Made by a program: the position numbers and the translations under genes
Assembly: GCF_027460265.1 (NCBI RefSeq)
Contig: NZ_JAPZBC010000001.1
Coordinates: 1,674,001 to 1,738,000, forward strand
DNA: 64,000 bases
Direction: 5' to 3'
Source of the DNA: Streptomyces sp. WMMC940
Lineage (GTDB): Bacteria; Actinomycetota; Actinomycetes; Streptomycetales; Streptomycetaceae
Shown: in pieces, positions 46,309 to 55,694 of the stretch
Layout of the letters: every line of letters begins with the position of its first letter
Numbering within the stretch: position 1 is the stretch's first letter
The notes under the pieces: generated by a model
Databases searched by the model: none
What the model saw: the letters and a program-made list of their open reading frames with translations, nothing else
What the model was told of the DNA's origin: nothing

Positions 46309-47673
46309 GTGACGGCAATCAATGAACGGCAGGCGTCGCGCAGCGCTCCCACCGCTCCGGGGAGCCTGCCGTTGCTCGGCCACGCGCTGCGCCTCGCACG
46401 GCGCCCGCACCAGTTTCTGTCGACACTGTCAGCGCTCGGGCCGGTGGTGCGGATCAAGATCGGCGGGTACGTCGGGTACGTCGTGACCGAGCCCGGACTG
46501 ATACGCAAAGCCTTTGTCACCCATTCCGATCAGGGTGTCCTGGTCGAACGCACCAGGGCGCTGACCGGCGAGGGCGTGATCGTCCTGCAGGGGCAGAGGC
46601 ATCGCCAGGAACGCCGGCTGATCGCGCCGGCGTTCGCCAAAGCCCGCATCGCCCACTACGCGTCGGTCATGGCACGGCAGGGAGCCGAGTGCTCGCAGAC
46701 CTGGCGGGACGGCCAAGAGATCCTCCTCAACGAGGAGATGCACGAGCTGGCCGTGCGCACCATGGCGGCGACGCTGTTCCAGGGCACGCTCGGCGCTGAG
46801 ACGGCCGGGCACATTCACCGGTTGTTGCCGCCGGTGATGACGCTGCTCGTGCGACGAGGCACCCGGCCGGCCTGGACGGACCGACTGCCACTGCCGTCGA
46901 ATCGCCGGTTCGAGATGATGCTTGCCGAGTTGAAAGCCGTGACCCGCAACATCATCACGAGTCGACGAGCGGAGCTGGCCGCCGATCCCGAGCAGGATCC
47001 GGGGGATCTGCTGGGCGCCCTGCTGCAAGCCCGTGATGACGAGTCAGGCGCCATGCTCAGCGACACTCAGGTGCACGACGAGCTGCTCAATTTCCTCGTC
47101 GCCGGCACCCAGGCGGCGGCGGCCACACTCGCTTGGATCTTCCACGAACTCAGTGCCGATCCGAACGTGGAGGCGGCGCTGCATGCCGAACTGGACGCAG
47201 TGCTCACCAACGGGCGACCGGCCGAGTTCGCTGATCTGGAGCGGCTGGATGTCACCAGGCGTGTGGTGTCGGAGTCTTTGCGGAAGTACTCGCCCTGGTT
47301 GACGCTTCGGCAGATCACCGAGCCGACGACCCTCGGTGACGTCGAGATCCCCGGCGGGGTGTTGCTCTTCGCCTGCCCGATCGCCGTACACCGCGATCCG
47401 GCCTTCCACCCCGATCCGATGCGGTTCGACCCGGATCGGTGGCTGCCGCAGAACAGGGCACGCATGTCACCCGACACCTACATCCCCTTCGGCATGGGAG
47501 CGCGTCAGTGCCCGGGAAACGTCTTCGCGCTCACGCAGATCACGCTGCAGATCGCGACCATCGCCGCGCGCTGGCGCTTCCGGACGATTCCCGGCAGCAA
47601 GGTGAAGGAGGTTGCGATCGGCGCATTCATCCAGCCGACTCGTATGCCGATGCGAGCCGAGGCACGATTCTGA
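46309..47673 (+). CDS. Cytochrome P450 monooxygenase
   Basis: A 454-residue P450. The I helix reads LVAGTQAAAATLAW (about 265), lacking the usual acid-alcohol pair after AGT, which may alter proton delivery. ESLR is the ExxR of the K helix, and the heme-binding loop is FGMGARQCPGN (Cys about 402). The overall type resembles terpene-oxidising P450s such as the pentalenene and epi-isozizaene oxidases, in line with an isoprenoid substrate. GTG 46309 has GGAG 9 nt upstream; ATG 46294 is possible. No dedicated ferredoxin gene is adjacent. Confidence 0.85.
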   Translation: MTAINERQASRSAPTAPGSLPLLGHALRLARRPHQFLSTLSALGPVVRIKIGGYVGYVVTEPGLIRKAFVTHSDQGVLVERTRALTGEGVIVLQGQRHRQERRLIAPAFAKARIAHYASVMARQGAECSQTWRDGQEILLNEEMHELAVRTMAATLFQGTLGAETAGHIHRLLPPVMTLLVRRGTRPAWTDRLPLPSNRRFEMMLAELKAVTRNIITSRRAELAADPEQDPGDLLGALLQARDDESGAMLSDTQVHDELLNFLVAGTQAAAATLAWIFHELSADPNVEAALHAELDAVLTNGRPAEFADLERLDVTRRVVSESLRKYSPWLTLRQITEPTTLGDVEIPGGVLLFACPIAVHRDPAFHPDPMRFDPDRWLPQNRARMSPDTYIPFGMGARQCPGNVFALTQITLQIATIAARWRFRTIPGSKVKEVAIGAFIQPTRMPMRAEARF

Positions 47674-47737
47674 TCGCCGCATTGCCGCGACACTGCGCCT
47701 ACCGGTCCGCAGCCGGCAGGGATTCGAAAGAGGAGAA

Positions 47738-49894
47738 ATGATCAACCGTCTGGCAGGATTCGCCATACGCGCCCCGAAACGCGTACTGGCGCTGGTCCTC
47801 CTGGCCTTCGTCCTGTGCGGTGGGCTCGGATCGAAGGTCCCCGATCGGCTGTTGGCCGGCGGATTCCAGGACCCCGGCGCGGAATCCACCCGCGCTGCGA
47901 ACGTACTTGCCGACGAATTCGGCCTGTCCGGCGCACAGTTCCTTTTCACGATTGAATCCGCTTCGGGCGCCACGGATGCCAAGGCCACGGCCCGGGCCAA
48001 GGACATCGTCGCTGGAATGCGACACGACTCGCGCGTGCAGACGGTCGTTTCCCCGTGGACCGAGCCGCAGGGCGGTGCGCACCTGATCAGCCGCGACGGC
48101 CACGTGGGGCTCGTGGTCGCCACGCTGAAGGGCGACGACAACGCCGCGCAGAAGACCGCCAAGGCCTTGTCCGACCGTTACACCGGTGAAGCCGACGGGG
48201 TCACCGTCACCGCGGGCGGTCAGGCCATGGCCTTCTCGGAAATAGCCACGACCTCTGCGCGTGACCTCGGCGTGGCCGAATCGGTCGCGATCGTGCTGAC
48301 ATTCCTCCTGCTGGTCTGGTTCCTGCGCAGCTGGGTGGCGGCCGCGATCCCGCTGGTGGTCGGAATCATCGCCATCGTCTGCACCACGGCGCTGCTGTAT
48401 CTGCTGACGCTGGTGACCGACCTGTCGGTGTTCGCGATGAACATCACGACCGGGCTCGGCCTGGCGCTGGCGATCGACTACTCGCTGCTCATCATCGGAC
48501 GGTTTCGCGAAGAAATCGCCCGGGGCAGCGGACAGCAGGAGGCCATCGCGATCGCGCTGCGGCGCGGTGGCCGGGCGGTTGTGTACTCCGGGCTGGTCGT
48601 CGGTATCGCGTTGATCGGAATGACGTTCTTCCCCCTCTACTTCCTGAAGTCGATTGGGTACGCCGGCGCGGCGGTGGTCGCTCTCTCGATCGTGCTGACG
48701 TTGACCGTGGTTCCCGCGTTGCTGAGCCTTCTGGGCACCCGGATCAACCGCAAGCCGCTGCGTGAGACGGACGCGGTCGAATCCTCGTGGCTTCACAGGG
48801 TGGCGGTGTCGGTGCAGCGCCGACCGATCGTGTTCGCCCTGCCCGTCCTCGCTGTGCTGTTGGTGTCCCTTGCACCGGTCTTCGGTTTGCGGCTCGGCCT
48901 CCCCGACGACCGAGTCCTCCCGGTCAGCGCGCAGTCGCACCAGGTGGGCGACACGATCCGGGACGGATTCGACGAGAATGTCGTGGGCACGGTGCGGATC
49001 GTCGTGGAGGGTGTCGACGATCCGGCCAAGGTCGAGTCGTACGCCACGGCCCTGTCGCGCGTGGAATCCGTGAAATCCGTCGTCGCTCCGGCTGCCACGT
49101 ACAGCGACGGACAGCGTGTGGGTCCGGGCGCGCCGGCAGCGACGAAGGCGAGCGTGGCCTATCTGACGGTGCAGACTCCGCTGAACCCGTACTCCTCCGC
49201 TGCGGCACAGCAATTGGATGCGCTGCGTATGGTTCCCGCTCCGGGCCACACTCTGTTCGACGGCTTGGGTCCGCAGACCCGTGACACCTCCGCGAGTATC
49301 GCCCGGGGCATACCCAAGGCACTGGCCTGGATCGCCGTCACCACGTTCGTGCTGTTGCTGCTGCTCACCGGTAGCGTCGTGATGCCGCTGAAAGCCCTCG
49401 TTCTCAACGCGCTGTCGCTGACCGCGAGCTTCGGTGCGATGGTCTGGATCTTCCAGGACGGTCATCTCGGCGCTCTCGGCACAACGAGTACGGGCTACAC
49501 CACCGCCACGGTTCCGGTGTTGTTGTTCTGCATCGCGTTCGGGCTCTCCATGGACTATGAAGTGTTTCTGCTTGCCCGGTTCAGCGAGGAGTGGGAGAAG
49601 TCAGGACGTACCAGGGCCGACAACGACACCGCGGTGGCGGTCGGTCTGGCACGGTCCGGCCGGGTGGTGACGGCAGCCGCGGTGATGATGGCCGTCGTAT
49701 TCGCCGGGATGGCCACCAGCGGCGTCTCCCTCATGCGGATGCTCGGTCTCGGACTTGCGCTGGCCGTCCTTGTGGACGCAACGCTGGTTCGTGTCGTTCT
49801 TGTACCGGCGTTCATGCGCATCGCGGGAACCTGGAACTGGTGGTCTCCGCGTCTGGCGCGCGGTGTGCTCGAGCGGCTTCGCCTGCGGGAGTGA
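47738..49894 (+). CDS. MMPL-family RND exporter
   Basis: A 718-residue transporter with about 11-12 membrane helices in two halves. Each half has its proton-relay motif: LALAIDYSLLIIGRFREE (about 250) and GLSMDYEVFLLARFSEEWE (about 610). A large extracytoplasmic loop follows the first helix (residues about 40-190). Actinobacterial MMPL proteins export lipidic or very hydrophobic metabolites using the proton gradient. Its place at the end of the biosynthetic operon (AGGAG at 47731, 64 nt after the P450) marks it as the product exporter and self-resistance gene. Confidence 0.9.
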   Translation: MINRLAGFAIRAPKRVLALVLLAFVLCGGLGSKVPDRLLAGGFQDPGAESTRAANVLADEFGLSGAQFLFTIESASGATDAKATARAKDIVAGMRHDSRVQTVVSPWTEPQGGAHLISRDGHVGLVVATLKGDDNAAQKTAKALSDRYTGEADGVTVTAGGQAMAFSEIATTSARDLGVAESVAIVLTFLLLVWFLRSWVAAAIPLVVGIIAIVCTTALLYLLTLVTDLSVFAMNITTGLGLALAIDYSLLIIGRFREEIARGSGQQEAIAIALRRGGRAVVYSGLVVGIALIGMTFFPLYFLKSIGYAGAAVVALSIVLTLTVVPALLSLLGTRINRKPLRETDAVESSWLHRVAVSVQRRPIVFALPVLAVLLVSLAPVFGLRLGLPDDRVLPVSAQSHQVGDTIRDGFDENVVGTVRIVVEGVDDPAKVESYATALSRVESVKSVVAPAATYSDGQRVGPGAPAATKASVAYLTVQTPLNPYSSAAAQQLDALRMVPAPGHTLFDGLGPQTRDTSASIARGIPKALAWIAVTTFVLLLLLTGSVVMPLKALVLNALSLTASFGAMVWIFQDGHLGALGTTSTGYTTATVPVLLFCIAFGLSMDYEVFLLARFSEEWEKSGRTRADNDTAVAVGLARSGRVVTAAAVMMAVVFAGMATSGVSLMRMLGLGLALAVLVDATLVRVVLVPAFMRIAGTWNWWSPRLARGVLERLRLRE

Positions 49895-49920
49895 ATTCGC
49901 CGGTTGACCGTTCGGTCGGC

Positions 49921-49963
49921 CGCGGCGGCGCCCAGGACTGCATTGAGCCCGGGCGTCGCCGCG
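49921..49963. terminator. Bidirectional hairpin terminator
   Basis: CGCGGCGGCGCCC (49921-49933) pairs with GGGCGTCGCCGCG (49951-49963) over 13 bp, with one G-T pair and a 17-nt loop. It lies between the convergent MMPL and LuxR-type genes. Confidence 0.7.
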
Positions 49964-50003
49964 GCGGGTGCGTCCGCTCGTTACCGATCGGCGGACGAAC
50001 CGG

Positions 50004-51074
50004 TCAATTGAGAAGACCCGAACGTGCGGCGACCATTCCCGCTTCGAATCTGGTACTGACGCCGAGTCGTCGCATCAGCGTCGCGGTGGTCCTGCGAAGC
50101 GTTCTGGGTGAAACCTGCAGTTCTCGCGCAATGGCGGTATCAGGTCGACCACTGGCCCAAAGACGCAGCACCGTCAGCTGGTCCGGTGCCAGATCCGGTA
50201 CGCGTGGCCGGCTCACGTCGGCCTCGGGATGCCCGGAGCCACAGATCCCCAGCGTCGGTTGCGCTGCGGAATCGCTGGCAGCGTCCCAGCAGAACTCGAA
50301 GACGCGACGCATACACCCGACAAGATGTGGATTCGTGACCAGCAGCATCTTTTCTGGCGGCCCGTCGGCGTCTGTCGAGATAAACGATAAAGTGTCATCG
50401 ACTACGGTGGCCTGGAAAGGGATCAGAGGTGACGTGCGTACTTGGCAGCCCAGTGATGCGATCTGCCGGAAGTGTGAACGGAATCGCAGACTGGTGTGCA
50501 GTTGCTGCTGAATGCATCGGACCGTTACCCCGCGGGTCCGGGCGGACTGGAAACGTTCCAAGTCCCGGTTCATATCGTCTGGCGATCCAAATGCGGGGCG
50601 CAACAGCATGATTTCGTCAGCGGGCAGCTCGACGATGCTGTCCTGGATTTCTGCTATCCGATCGGCATCCTTCACGATCTCCTGTTCTGATGCCTGGTGC
50701 AGGGGAGGCCACATGCACGACGCCAGTGCGGAAACCTGCCTCTGCAGTGACCGGGTATATTCCGAGCACGATGCTATGGACTGCTCTTGCAACTCGATGA
50801 GCCGGAGCAGTCGCCTAATCGGCTCATCGACCTCAGTCGTTGCACGCAATTCTCGCTGTGCGTTGATCATATCCCCCGTACTTTCACGCGCAATGCGGTT
50901 CAAAAACAGTTTGATGACTTCAGCTGCGATGACGGTGTGTTGAACTGCGGATGGCTGCGATCGTCGCCGCCGGGTGCGGACTGCGACCGAGTCGTCGGGA
51001 GAGGAGCTGAAGCCGCCGCTCGAGCGGCGGGTGTGAGCAGCAGACCGGCCGCGCTGGCCCGTCGTCGAGGCCAT
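50004..51074 (-). CDS. LuxR-type cluster regulator containing a TTA codon
   Basis: Up to 356 residues. The C-terminal LuxR helix-turn-helix reads LAPDQLTVLRLWASGRPDTAIARELQVSPRTLRRTTATLMRRLGV (about 290-340); the middle part resembles the TrmB/PLD-like effector domain seen in many cluster-situated LuxR regulators. The Leu in DDTLSFIS is encoded by TTA (50388-50390 on this strand), the codon read by the bldA tRNA, so production is likely tied to development. The start is uncertain: the first 40 residues are Arg/Ser-rich, and starts such as ATG 50870 (MINAQREL) or an intermediate GTG are plausible. Codon use is visibly less GC-rich than in region 1. Confidence 0.78.
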   Translation of the reverse strand: MASTTGQRGRSAAHTRRSSGGFSSSPDDSVAVRTRRRRSQPSAVQHTVIAAEVIKLFLNRIARESTGDMINAQRELRATTEVDEPIRRLLRLIELQEQSIASCSEYTRSLQRQVSALASCMWPPLHQASEQEIVKDADRIAEIQDSIVELPADEIMLLRPAFGSPDDMNRDLERFQSARTRGVTVRCIQQQLHTSLRFRSHFRQIASLGCQVRTSPLIPFQATVVDDTLSFISTDADGPPEKMLLVTNPHLVGCMRRVFEFCWDAASDSAAQPTLGICGSGHPEADVSRPRVPDLAPDQLTVLRLWASGRPDTAIARELQVSPRTLRRTTATLMRRLGVSTRFEAGMVAARSGLLN

Positions 51075-51771
51075 CCGTGTGTGGTTCGCACCTCACGACG
51101 GCCTCGTCATCCACTGCGCCCTGGCATGTGGGACGTGGACGAACTCGCAGCAGTGGAGCACAACTTCATCACCGGCGTGCGGCTCATTCCTGCCCTCCCC
51201 CGAAGCTACTCGGCCGTAGCCCGCTGTGGCCACAACATGTCACGCCGTCAGCCCGGCTGTACACGCGGTTTCCCGTGATCTCGGCCACGGTTGGCTTACA
51301 CGGCAATGCTCTGCGCGGTCCTGTCCGACCCGGTCTGCCGTGCTCTGTCCGGCCGCACCCCCACGGCGCACCGGCTGCCTCCGGGAGCCTTGCTCCCGAA
51401 GGAGGACACCGTCGTCATTGGTCCCCGCGTCACTCCATCACCGGCTACCGGCGCCATGCGAAGTAGCCGCATGACAACGCGACTCCAGTGCATATTCGAT
51501 AACCGTCTGACCGCTTGCGGCCACGGCCTGAATCGGCGTCATCTGACGTGCAGTTGACACTTGTTGATCTTGTCTCTATCAAGCCTGGCTGATACGGTCC
51601 CCAATACCGTCACCAGACGGTCGAAACTCACGCGGGCAACTACTCCGTTAAGGTCGCCGCTCCGGGTGAGCATTGCGCGCGGCGACAAGGCAAACAACAA
51701 GGTGATCTCCTTTGTTCACCGGCTGTCGAGGGCACGTCCTCACGTCCGAAGTAGGGGATGAGAGAATCAAC
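51075..51771. promoter_or_regulatory. Long divergent intergenic region of the second cluster
   Basis: About 700 nt between the LuxR-type gene and the polyprenyl synthase gene, divergently transcribed. Base composition is lower in GC than the surroundings, and frames here look like shadows. It must hold promoters for both genes; I do not see a distinct operator by eye. Confidence 0.4.
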
Positions 51772-52806
51772 GTGAACAGTATTTCCGCGCAACGCGACGC
51801 ACTGGAGATGATGGCCGAGGCGCGTGAGCTGATCTCCCCCCTGCATCGCGCCACCGTGGCCGCCCTGCCGGAAGAAACCAGCCACATAGTCGGCTACCAC
51901 ATTGGCTGGTGGGACGCGAACGGTCGGCCGTGCGACCAAACGGGAAAATACATCAGGCCGGCCCTTGCCGTCGCCTGCGCTCGCGCGGTAGGCGGCGAGG
52001 CCGCGGTGAAGTCGGCCCTCCCTGCCGCTGTGGTGGTCGAGTTGGTCCATGACTTCTCCCTCCTCCATGACGATGTGATGGACAAGGGCACGGTCCGCCG
52101 TCACCGGCAGACAGCATGGTCCTTGTTCGGGACCTCCAAGGCCGTACTGGCAGGCGACCTGCTCGTCGCTGAGGCATACCGGCTGCTCGCGTCCTCGGGC
52201 TATGACGACCCAGGGCGATTGGTGAAGATCCTGGCGCAAGCCGTCCACGGTCTTTGCGTCGGGCAAGCCATGGACCTCGCGTTCGAGGACCGCGTCGAGG
52301 TGACTCTCGCTGAGACCAAGGCGATGGTGTCGGGCAAAACCAGCGCGTTGATCGCCGCCGCTTGTGAACTCGGTGCGCTCACAGCAGGAGCGGACGCCGA
52401 AGCCGCGGCTGTCATGCGCGCCTTCGGTGGTCACCTGGGCATGCTGTTCCAGCTGGTTGATGACATTCTCGGCGTGTGGGGAGACCCTCGTGTGACCGGG
52501 AAGCCTGTCGGCGCGGATGTGGCATCGCGAAAGAAGAGCCTCCCCGTTGTCGCCGCGTTGGAGGCAGGAACCGATGCGTCGCGCAGCCTGGCCGCCCTGT
52601 ACCGCAGTGCCGACCCTCTCACCAGCGCAGACGTGGCCAAGGCGACACAGTGGGTCGAGGAGGCCGGTGGGAGGGCATGGGCTGAGGCGGAGGCCACCCG
52701 TCTGCGTCAGGCCGCCCAGGACTGCCTCGAACAGGTGGGAGCGGATGCCTGGGCGTTCAATGACCTGCTGTCATTGATGCGTTTTCTCGTGGAACGGAAT
52801 GCGTAA
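51772..52806 (+). CDS. Polyprenyl diphosphate synthase (trans-isoprenyl type)
   Basis: A 344-residue isoprenyl diphosphate synthase making a linear C10-C20 chain from IPP and an allylic primer. The first Asp-rich motif is LLHDDVMDKGTVRRH (about residue 100), with GKYIRPALAVACA before it, and the second is LVDDILGVWGDPRVTGKP (about 225). The residues five and four before the first motif are Phe and Ser (HDFSLLHDD); such bulky residues often limit chain length, but the product cannot be fixed by eye. GTG 51772 follows GAGAGA. It supplies the donor for the UbiA-type enzyme and probably marks the right end of the cluster. Confidence 0.9.
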   Translation: MNSISAQRDALEMMAEARELISPLHRATVAALPEETSHIVGYHIGWWDANGRPCDQTGKYIRPALAVACARAVGGEAAVKSALPAAVVVELVHDFSLLHDDVMDKGTVRRHRQTAWSLFGTSKAVLAGDLLVAEAYRLLASSGYDDPGRLVKILAQAVHGLCVGQAMDLAFEDRVEVTLAETKAMVSGKTSALIAAACELGALTAGADAEAAAVMRAFGGHLGMLFQLVDDILGVWGDPRVTGKPVGADVASRKKSLPVVAALEAGTDASRSLAALYRSADPLTSADVAKATQWVEEAGGRAWAEAEATRLRQAAQDCLEQVGADAWAFNDLLSLMRFLVERNA

Positions 52807-52841
52807 CCGCAGCCCCGAGCGCCCCCTGCCGTGCTCCGGGC

Positions 52842-53262
52842 GTGAGCGAGGCATGGTTCTCCAAGCACCGCACCCGCCGGCCCACCCGGCGTGAGCTGCG
52901 CAGACAGCGTCGATCGAAGCGGTGAAGGAGGAGTTCGACGACTCCGGCGGCACCTACGGCTCGCCGAAGATCTGGATCAGGCTGGCGAGGCAGGGCCGGC
53001 GGGTCTCGGTGAACACCATCGCGAGAATCATGTCCGAGTCCGGTCTGGTCGCGCGGAGGGTGCGCAGACGACGGGGCTGACCCGGCCGGGGAAACGGCCG
53101 GCCGCCCCGGACTTCGTGCGGCGGGACTTCACCGCCGAGCGCCCGACCTGGTCTGGTGCGGGGACATGACGGAGATCGAAACCGGCCAAGGGCAAGTTCT
53201 ATCTGGCCACGGTCATAGAACGTCACTTCCCCCGTATCGCCGGATACCGTCTTGCTTTGAGG
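52842..53262 (+). pseudogene. Decayed IS3-family transposase (OrfB fragment)
   Basis: Fragments of one OrfB run through shifting frames: AWFSKHRTRRPTRRELRRQ, then EEFDDSGGTYGSPKIWIRL and SVNTIARIMSESGLVARRVRR, LTRPGKRPAAPDFVRRDFTAE, and finally MTEIET and GKFYLATVIE. The rve-domain catalytic triad is incomplete and there are several frameshifts, so no functional protein can be made. It marks the right border of the second biosynthetic cluster. Confidence 0.75.
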
Positions 53263-53275
53263 CTGTGCCAGTCGG

Positions 53276-53797
53276 TCAGTGCGTGATTGCGGCTCTGTCC
53301 GCCGTACAACCCGCCATGCCCTTGCCGAAGCTGCGTGCCGCCAGCCCGAACAGCACGCCGCCGAGAACGAACCAGGGGTTCCACAGGGTGAGCGTCCAGA
53401 ACTTCTGCGCGGCGCTGATCTCGCCGGTGGCCGAGACCCCGGCGATGAGCAGCACCTCGATGGCAAGCCCCCGGGTCAGCAGCAGTGCGCAGACCGCGAC
53501 GCCAATCCACCGGAGCACACGCCACCGCCGCCCGCGCACACCGCGCCGCTGCAGCCCGATCGCCACAGCGGCGCCGATCAGGCACAGGAATCCCACTCCC
53601 CAGAGGCCTCCGGCCACGAACCAAGTCGGCCGCTCGGACGCGAGACGTTCTCCGGACGAGACGTCCAGCCCCGCTTCCCCGCCGAGAGCCCAGAAGAAGT
53701 GCAGACCGGCGAAAGCCACCGCCCAACCGGCAGCAAGGTACCCGTACCAGCGCGACGCACTGAACCGCAACTCACAACCCCCGTTTTGCAACCGCAT
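53276..53797 (-). CDS. DUF3995-like membrane protein
   Basis: A 173-residue protein with four predicted helices. RWYGYLAAGWAVAFAGLHFFWALGG at the N-terminus is typical of DUF3995 proteins of actinobacteria, whose function is unknown. It follows an IS3 relic and a second degraded region surrounds it, but its own frame is clean. Confidence 0.7.
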   Translation of the reverse strand: MRLQNGGCELRFSASRWYGYLAAGWAVAFAGLHFFWALGGEAGLDVSSGERLASERPTWFVAGGLWGVGFLCLIGAAVAIGLQRRGVRGRRWRVLRWIGVAVCALLLTRGLAIEVLLIAGVSATGEISAAQKFWTLTLWNPWFVLGGVLFGLAARSFGKGMAGCTADRAAITH

Positions 53798-53957
53798 CGC
53801 GGCACTTGCAACACTGCCGAGTCCTTGTCGGCGGCATCAGGGCCGCACAAGCATCCTAGTCAGTTCCCGCCTACGACACACAAACAACTTCCCGCGCTGG
53901 GCGTTAAGTTGGACGACGAACCAAGTGTCGTGCTTGTTCTCCGCCGTTACGCGCTCC

Positions 53958-54290
53958 TCATCGATCGGTCGCCGAAAGCCGTGCCCGCAGAGTCCGGGCG
54001 ATCTGCGCCAGCACCTTCGGCTCCGTCATCTGATTGTGTTCGCAATCGATCTCGACGTCCGTGATCCGGCCCGTGATCAAAGACTGCCAGCTCAAAGCGA
54101 AGTCCGGCTCGCCGGGGTGGGAGCGCCTTGCGGTGAAGAACAGCAGATCGGTGTCGACCGCACGGTCGAACGGCTCCCTCAGCATCGCGGTCTGCCTGCC
54201 GAGGATCTCCGGCAGCGCGGCCAGGCTCTGCTCGCTCAGACCGGCCAGCGGGTGGTCGACTCCTGCCGGAGCGGGCCCCGGTTGACGGAT
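53958..54290 (-). pseudogene. NRPS thioesterase/condensation-associated fragment
   Basis: About 110 residues without a credible start, preceded by an in-frame stop. LAGLSEQSLAALPEILGRQTAMLR, DLLFFTARRSHPGEPDFALSWQSLITGRI and DCEHNQMTEPKVLAQIARTLRARL match the C-terminal end of nonribosomal peptide synthetase thioesterase domains, including the catalytic His (EHNQMTEP). It is the 3' scrap of a lost synthetase gene, evidence that a larger cluster was deleted here. Confidence 0.75.
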
Positions 54291-54321
54291 AGCCTCAACT
54301 CGTCAGCAGGAGGCATATCCG

Positions 54322-54702
54322 ATGTCAGTTGTCTGGAGCGAAGCCCTTCTCCCGGGGCTCGCGTTATTGCTGTTCATATGCTGTGGGACGGAACTGGTCC
54401 TGCGCCGCTTCTTCAAGGGACGCACCATCCTCTTCCGGCGGAGCAGTGCACGGCGCCCTTTGACCGGTCACGCATTCGACGAGTTCAACATGATCTTCAA
54501 CGCCAACAGGCTGGTCGAGATCGAGCAGCAGCAACTGCAGGAAGTGCTCCGCGACGACGAGGGCGACGGCGCCCCGCCGCGGACGCGCATCGACCTGGAC
54601 CAGGGCATCGCCAGCATCGTCATGCCCAGCGAGGACGGGACTACCGGTCCCCGGCCGACGGCCGAAGACCGGTCGGAGGCCGGAGACGGTCCCGCCCGGT
54701 GA
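54322..54702 (+). CDS. Small membrane-anchored protein, DUF6191-like
   Basis: A 126-residue protein with one N-terminal membrane helix (about 8-25) followed by a soluble acidic tail. FDEFNMIFNANRLVEIEQQQLQEVLRDDEGDGAPPRTRIDLDQGIASI resembles, as I recall, the DUF6191 family of streptomycetes. The function is unknown. Its stop overlaps the GTG of the antiporter gene (GTGA), so the pair was once co-translated. Confidence 0.65.
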   Translation: MSVVWSEALLPGLALLLFICCGTELVLRRFFKGRTILFRRSSARRPLTGHAFDEFNMIFNANRLVEIEQQQLQEVLRDDEGDGAPPRTRIDLDQGIASIVMPSEDGTTGPRPTAEDRSEAGDGPAR

Positions 54703-55690
54703 CGCCGTCGCAGACGCTCCACCCGCTCCTGGGCCTGGCCCTGATTCTGGCGCGTGTTCTGGGGGTGGCCGCACGGGCGTGTGGCCAGCCGGCGGTCATC
54801 GGCGAGATAGTCGCAGGCGTGCTGCTGGGGCCCACCCTGCTCGGGGCACACTTCACGGGGTCCTCTTCCCCGCCGAGGTGCGAGCCGCTGCCGAGCGCGC
54901 TCGCCGGCGTGGGGCCTGGCCCTGTTCATGTTCGCCGTCGGGTTGGAGATCGACCTCGGCGTCCTGCACGGAGGGGGCCGGGTCACCCTGTGGGCGACCG
55001 CCCTCTCGACACTGCTGCCGCTCGGTCTGGGTGCCGCACTCGCGTGGCTGCTGGCGGATTCGCACCGCCAAGGCCCGCTCCCGGCATTCGTGCTGTTCTT
55101 CGCGGCCGCCATGGCCGCGACGGCGTTCCCCGTACTCGCCCGGATCATCGCCGACCGCGGACTGACCCACAGCCGGATCCGTACGACCACCCTGACGTGC
55201 GCGGCCATCACCGATCTGCTGGTCTGGATCCTGCTGGCCGTGGCGGCTGCCCTGGCCGCGGGGACGCACCTCGACTGGCGTCTCGTGCTGCTGGTGCCCT
55301 ATGCCGTCCTGATGATCACTGTCGTCCGCCCCCTGCTCCGCAAGGCAGGCGAACTGAGCAGGCGCAGGAAGGCCCAGGGCACGGAATCCGGCGGCTCCGG
55401 CGCGAGCAAGAACGTCCTGGTTCTGGTGTTGGCCGGGCTCCTCCTGTCGTCGGCCTGCACCGAGTGGATGGGCCTGCACTACATATTCGGAGCGTTCCTG
55501 TTCGGTGCCGTCGTTCCGCGGGACGGCGACAGCGCACTGCGCGACTGCGCGCTGCAGCGGATGGAGTCGCTGTCCAGACTGCTCCTGCCGCCCGTGTACT
55601 TCGTGATGGCCGGGCTCAAGGTCGACCTCTCCCGACTCGCCCTTGCGGACCTCGGCACCCTGGCCGCCATCCTCGTGGTGGCCATGACCG
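54699..55690 (+). pseudogene. CPA2-type cation/proton antiporter, frameshifted and truncated by an insertion
   Basis: The N-terminus (PLLGLALILARVLGVAARACGQPAVIGEIVAGVLLGPTLLG) is canonical. Between about 54855 and 54915 the sequence passes through three frames: after GAHFTG, family sequence LFPAEVRA continues one frame over, PLPSALAGVG returns, and LALFMFAVGLEID resumes in the third. The remainder to AAILVVAMTGK is clean and then runs into IS30 sequence, losing the C-terminus. Three shifts within 60 nt suggest either decay or a sequencing problem; the truncation is independent of that. Confidence 0.8.
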
Positions 55691-55694
55691 GAAA

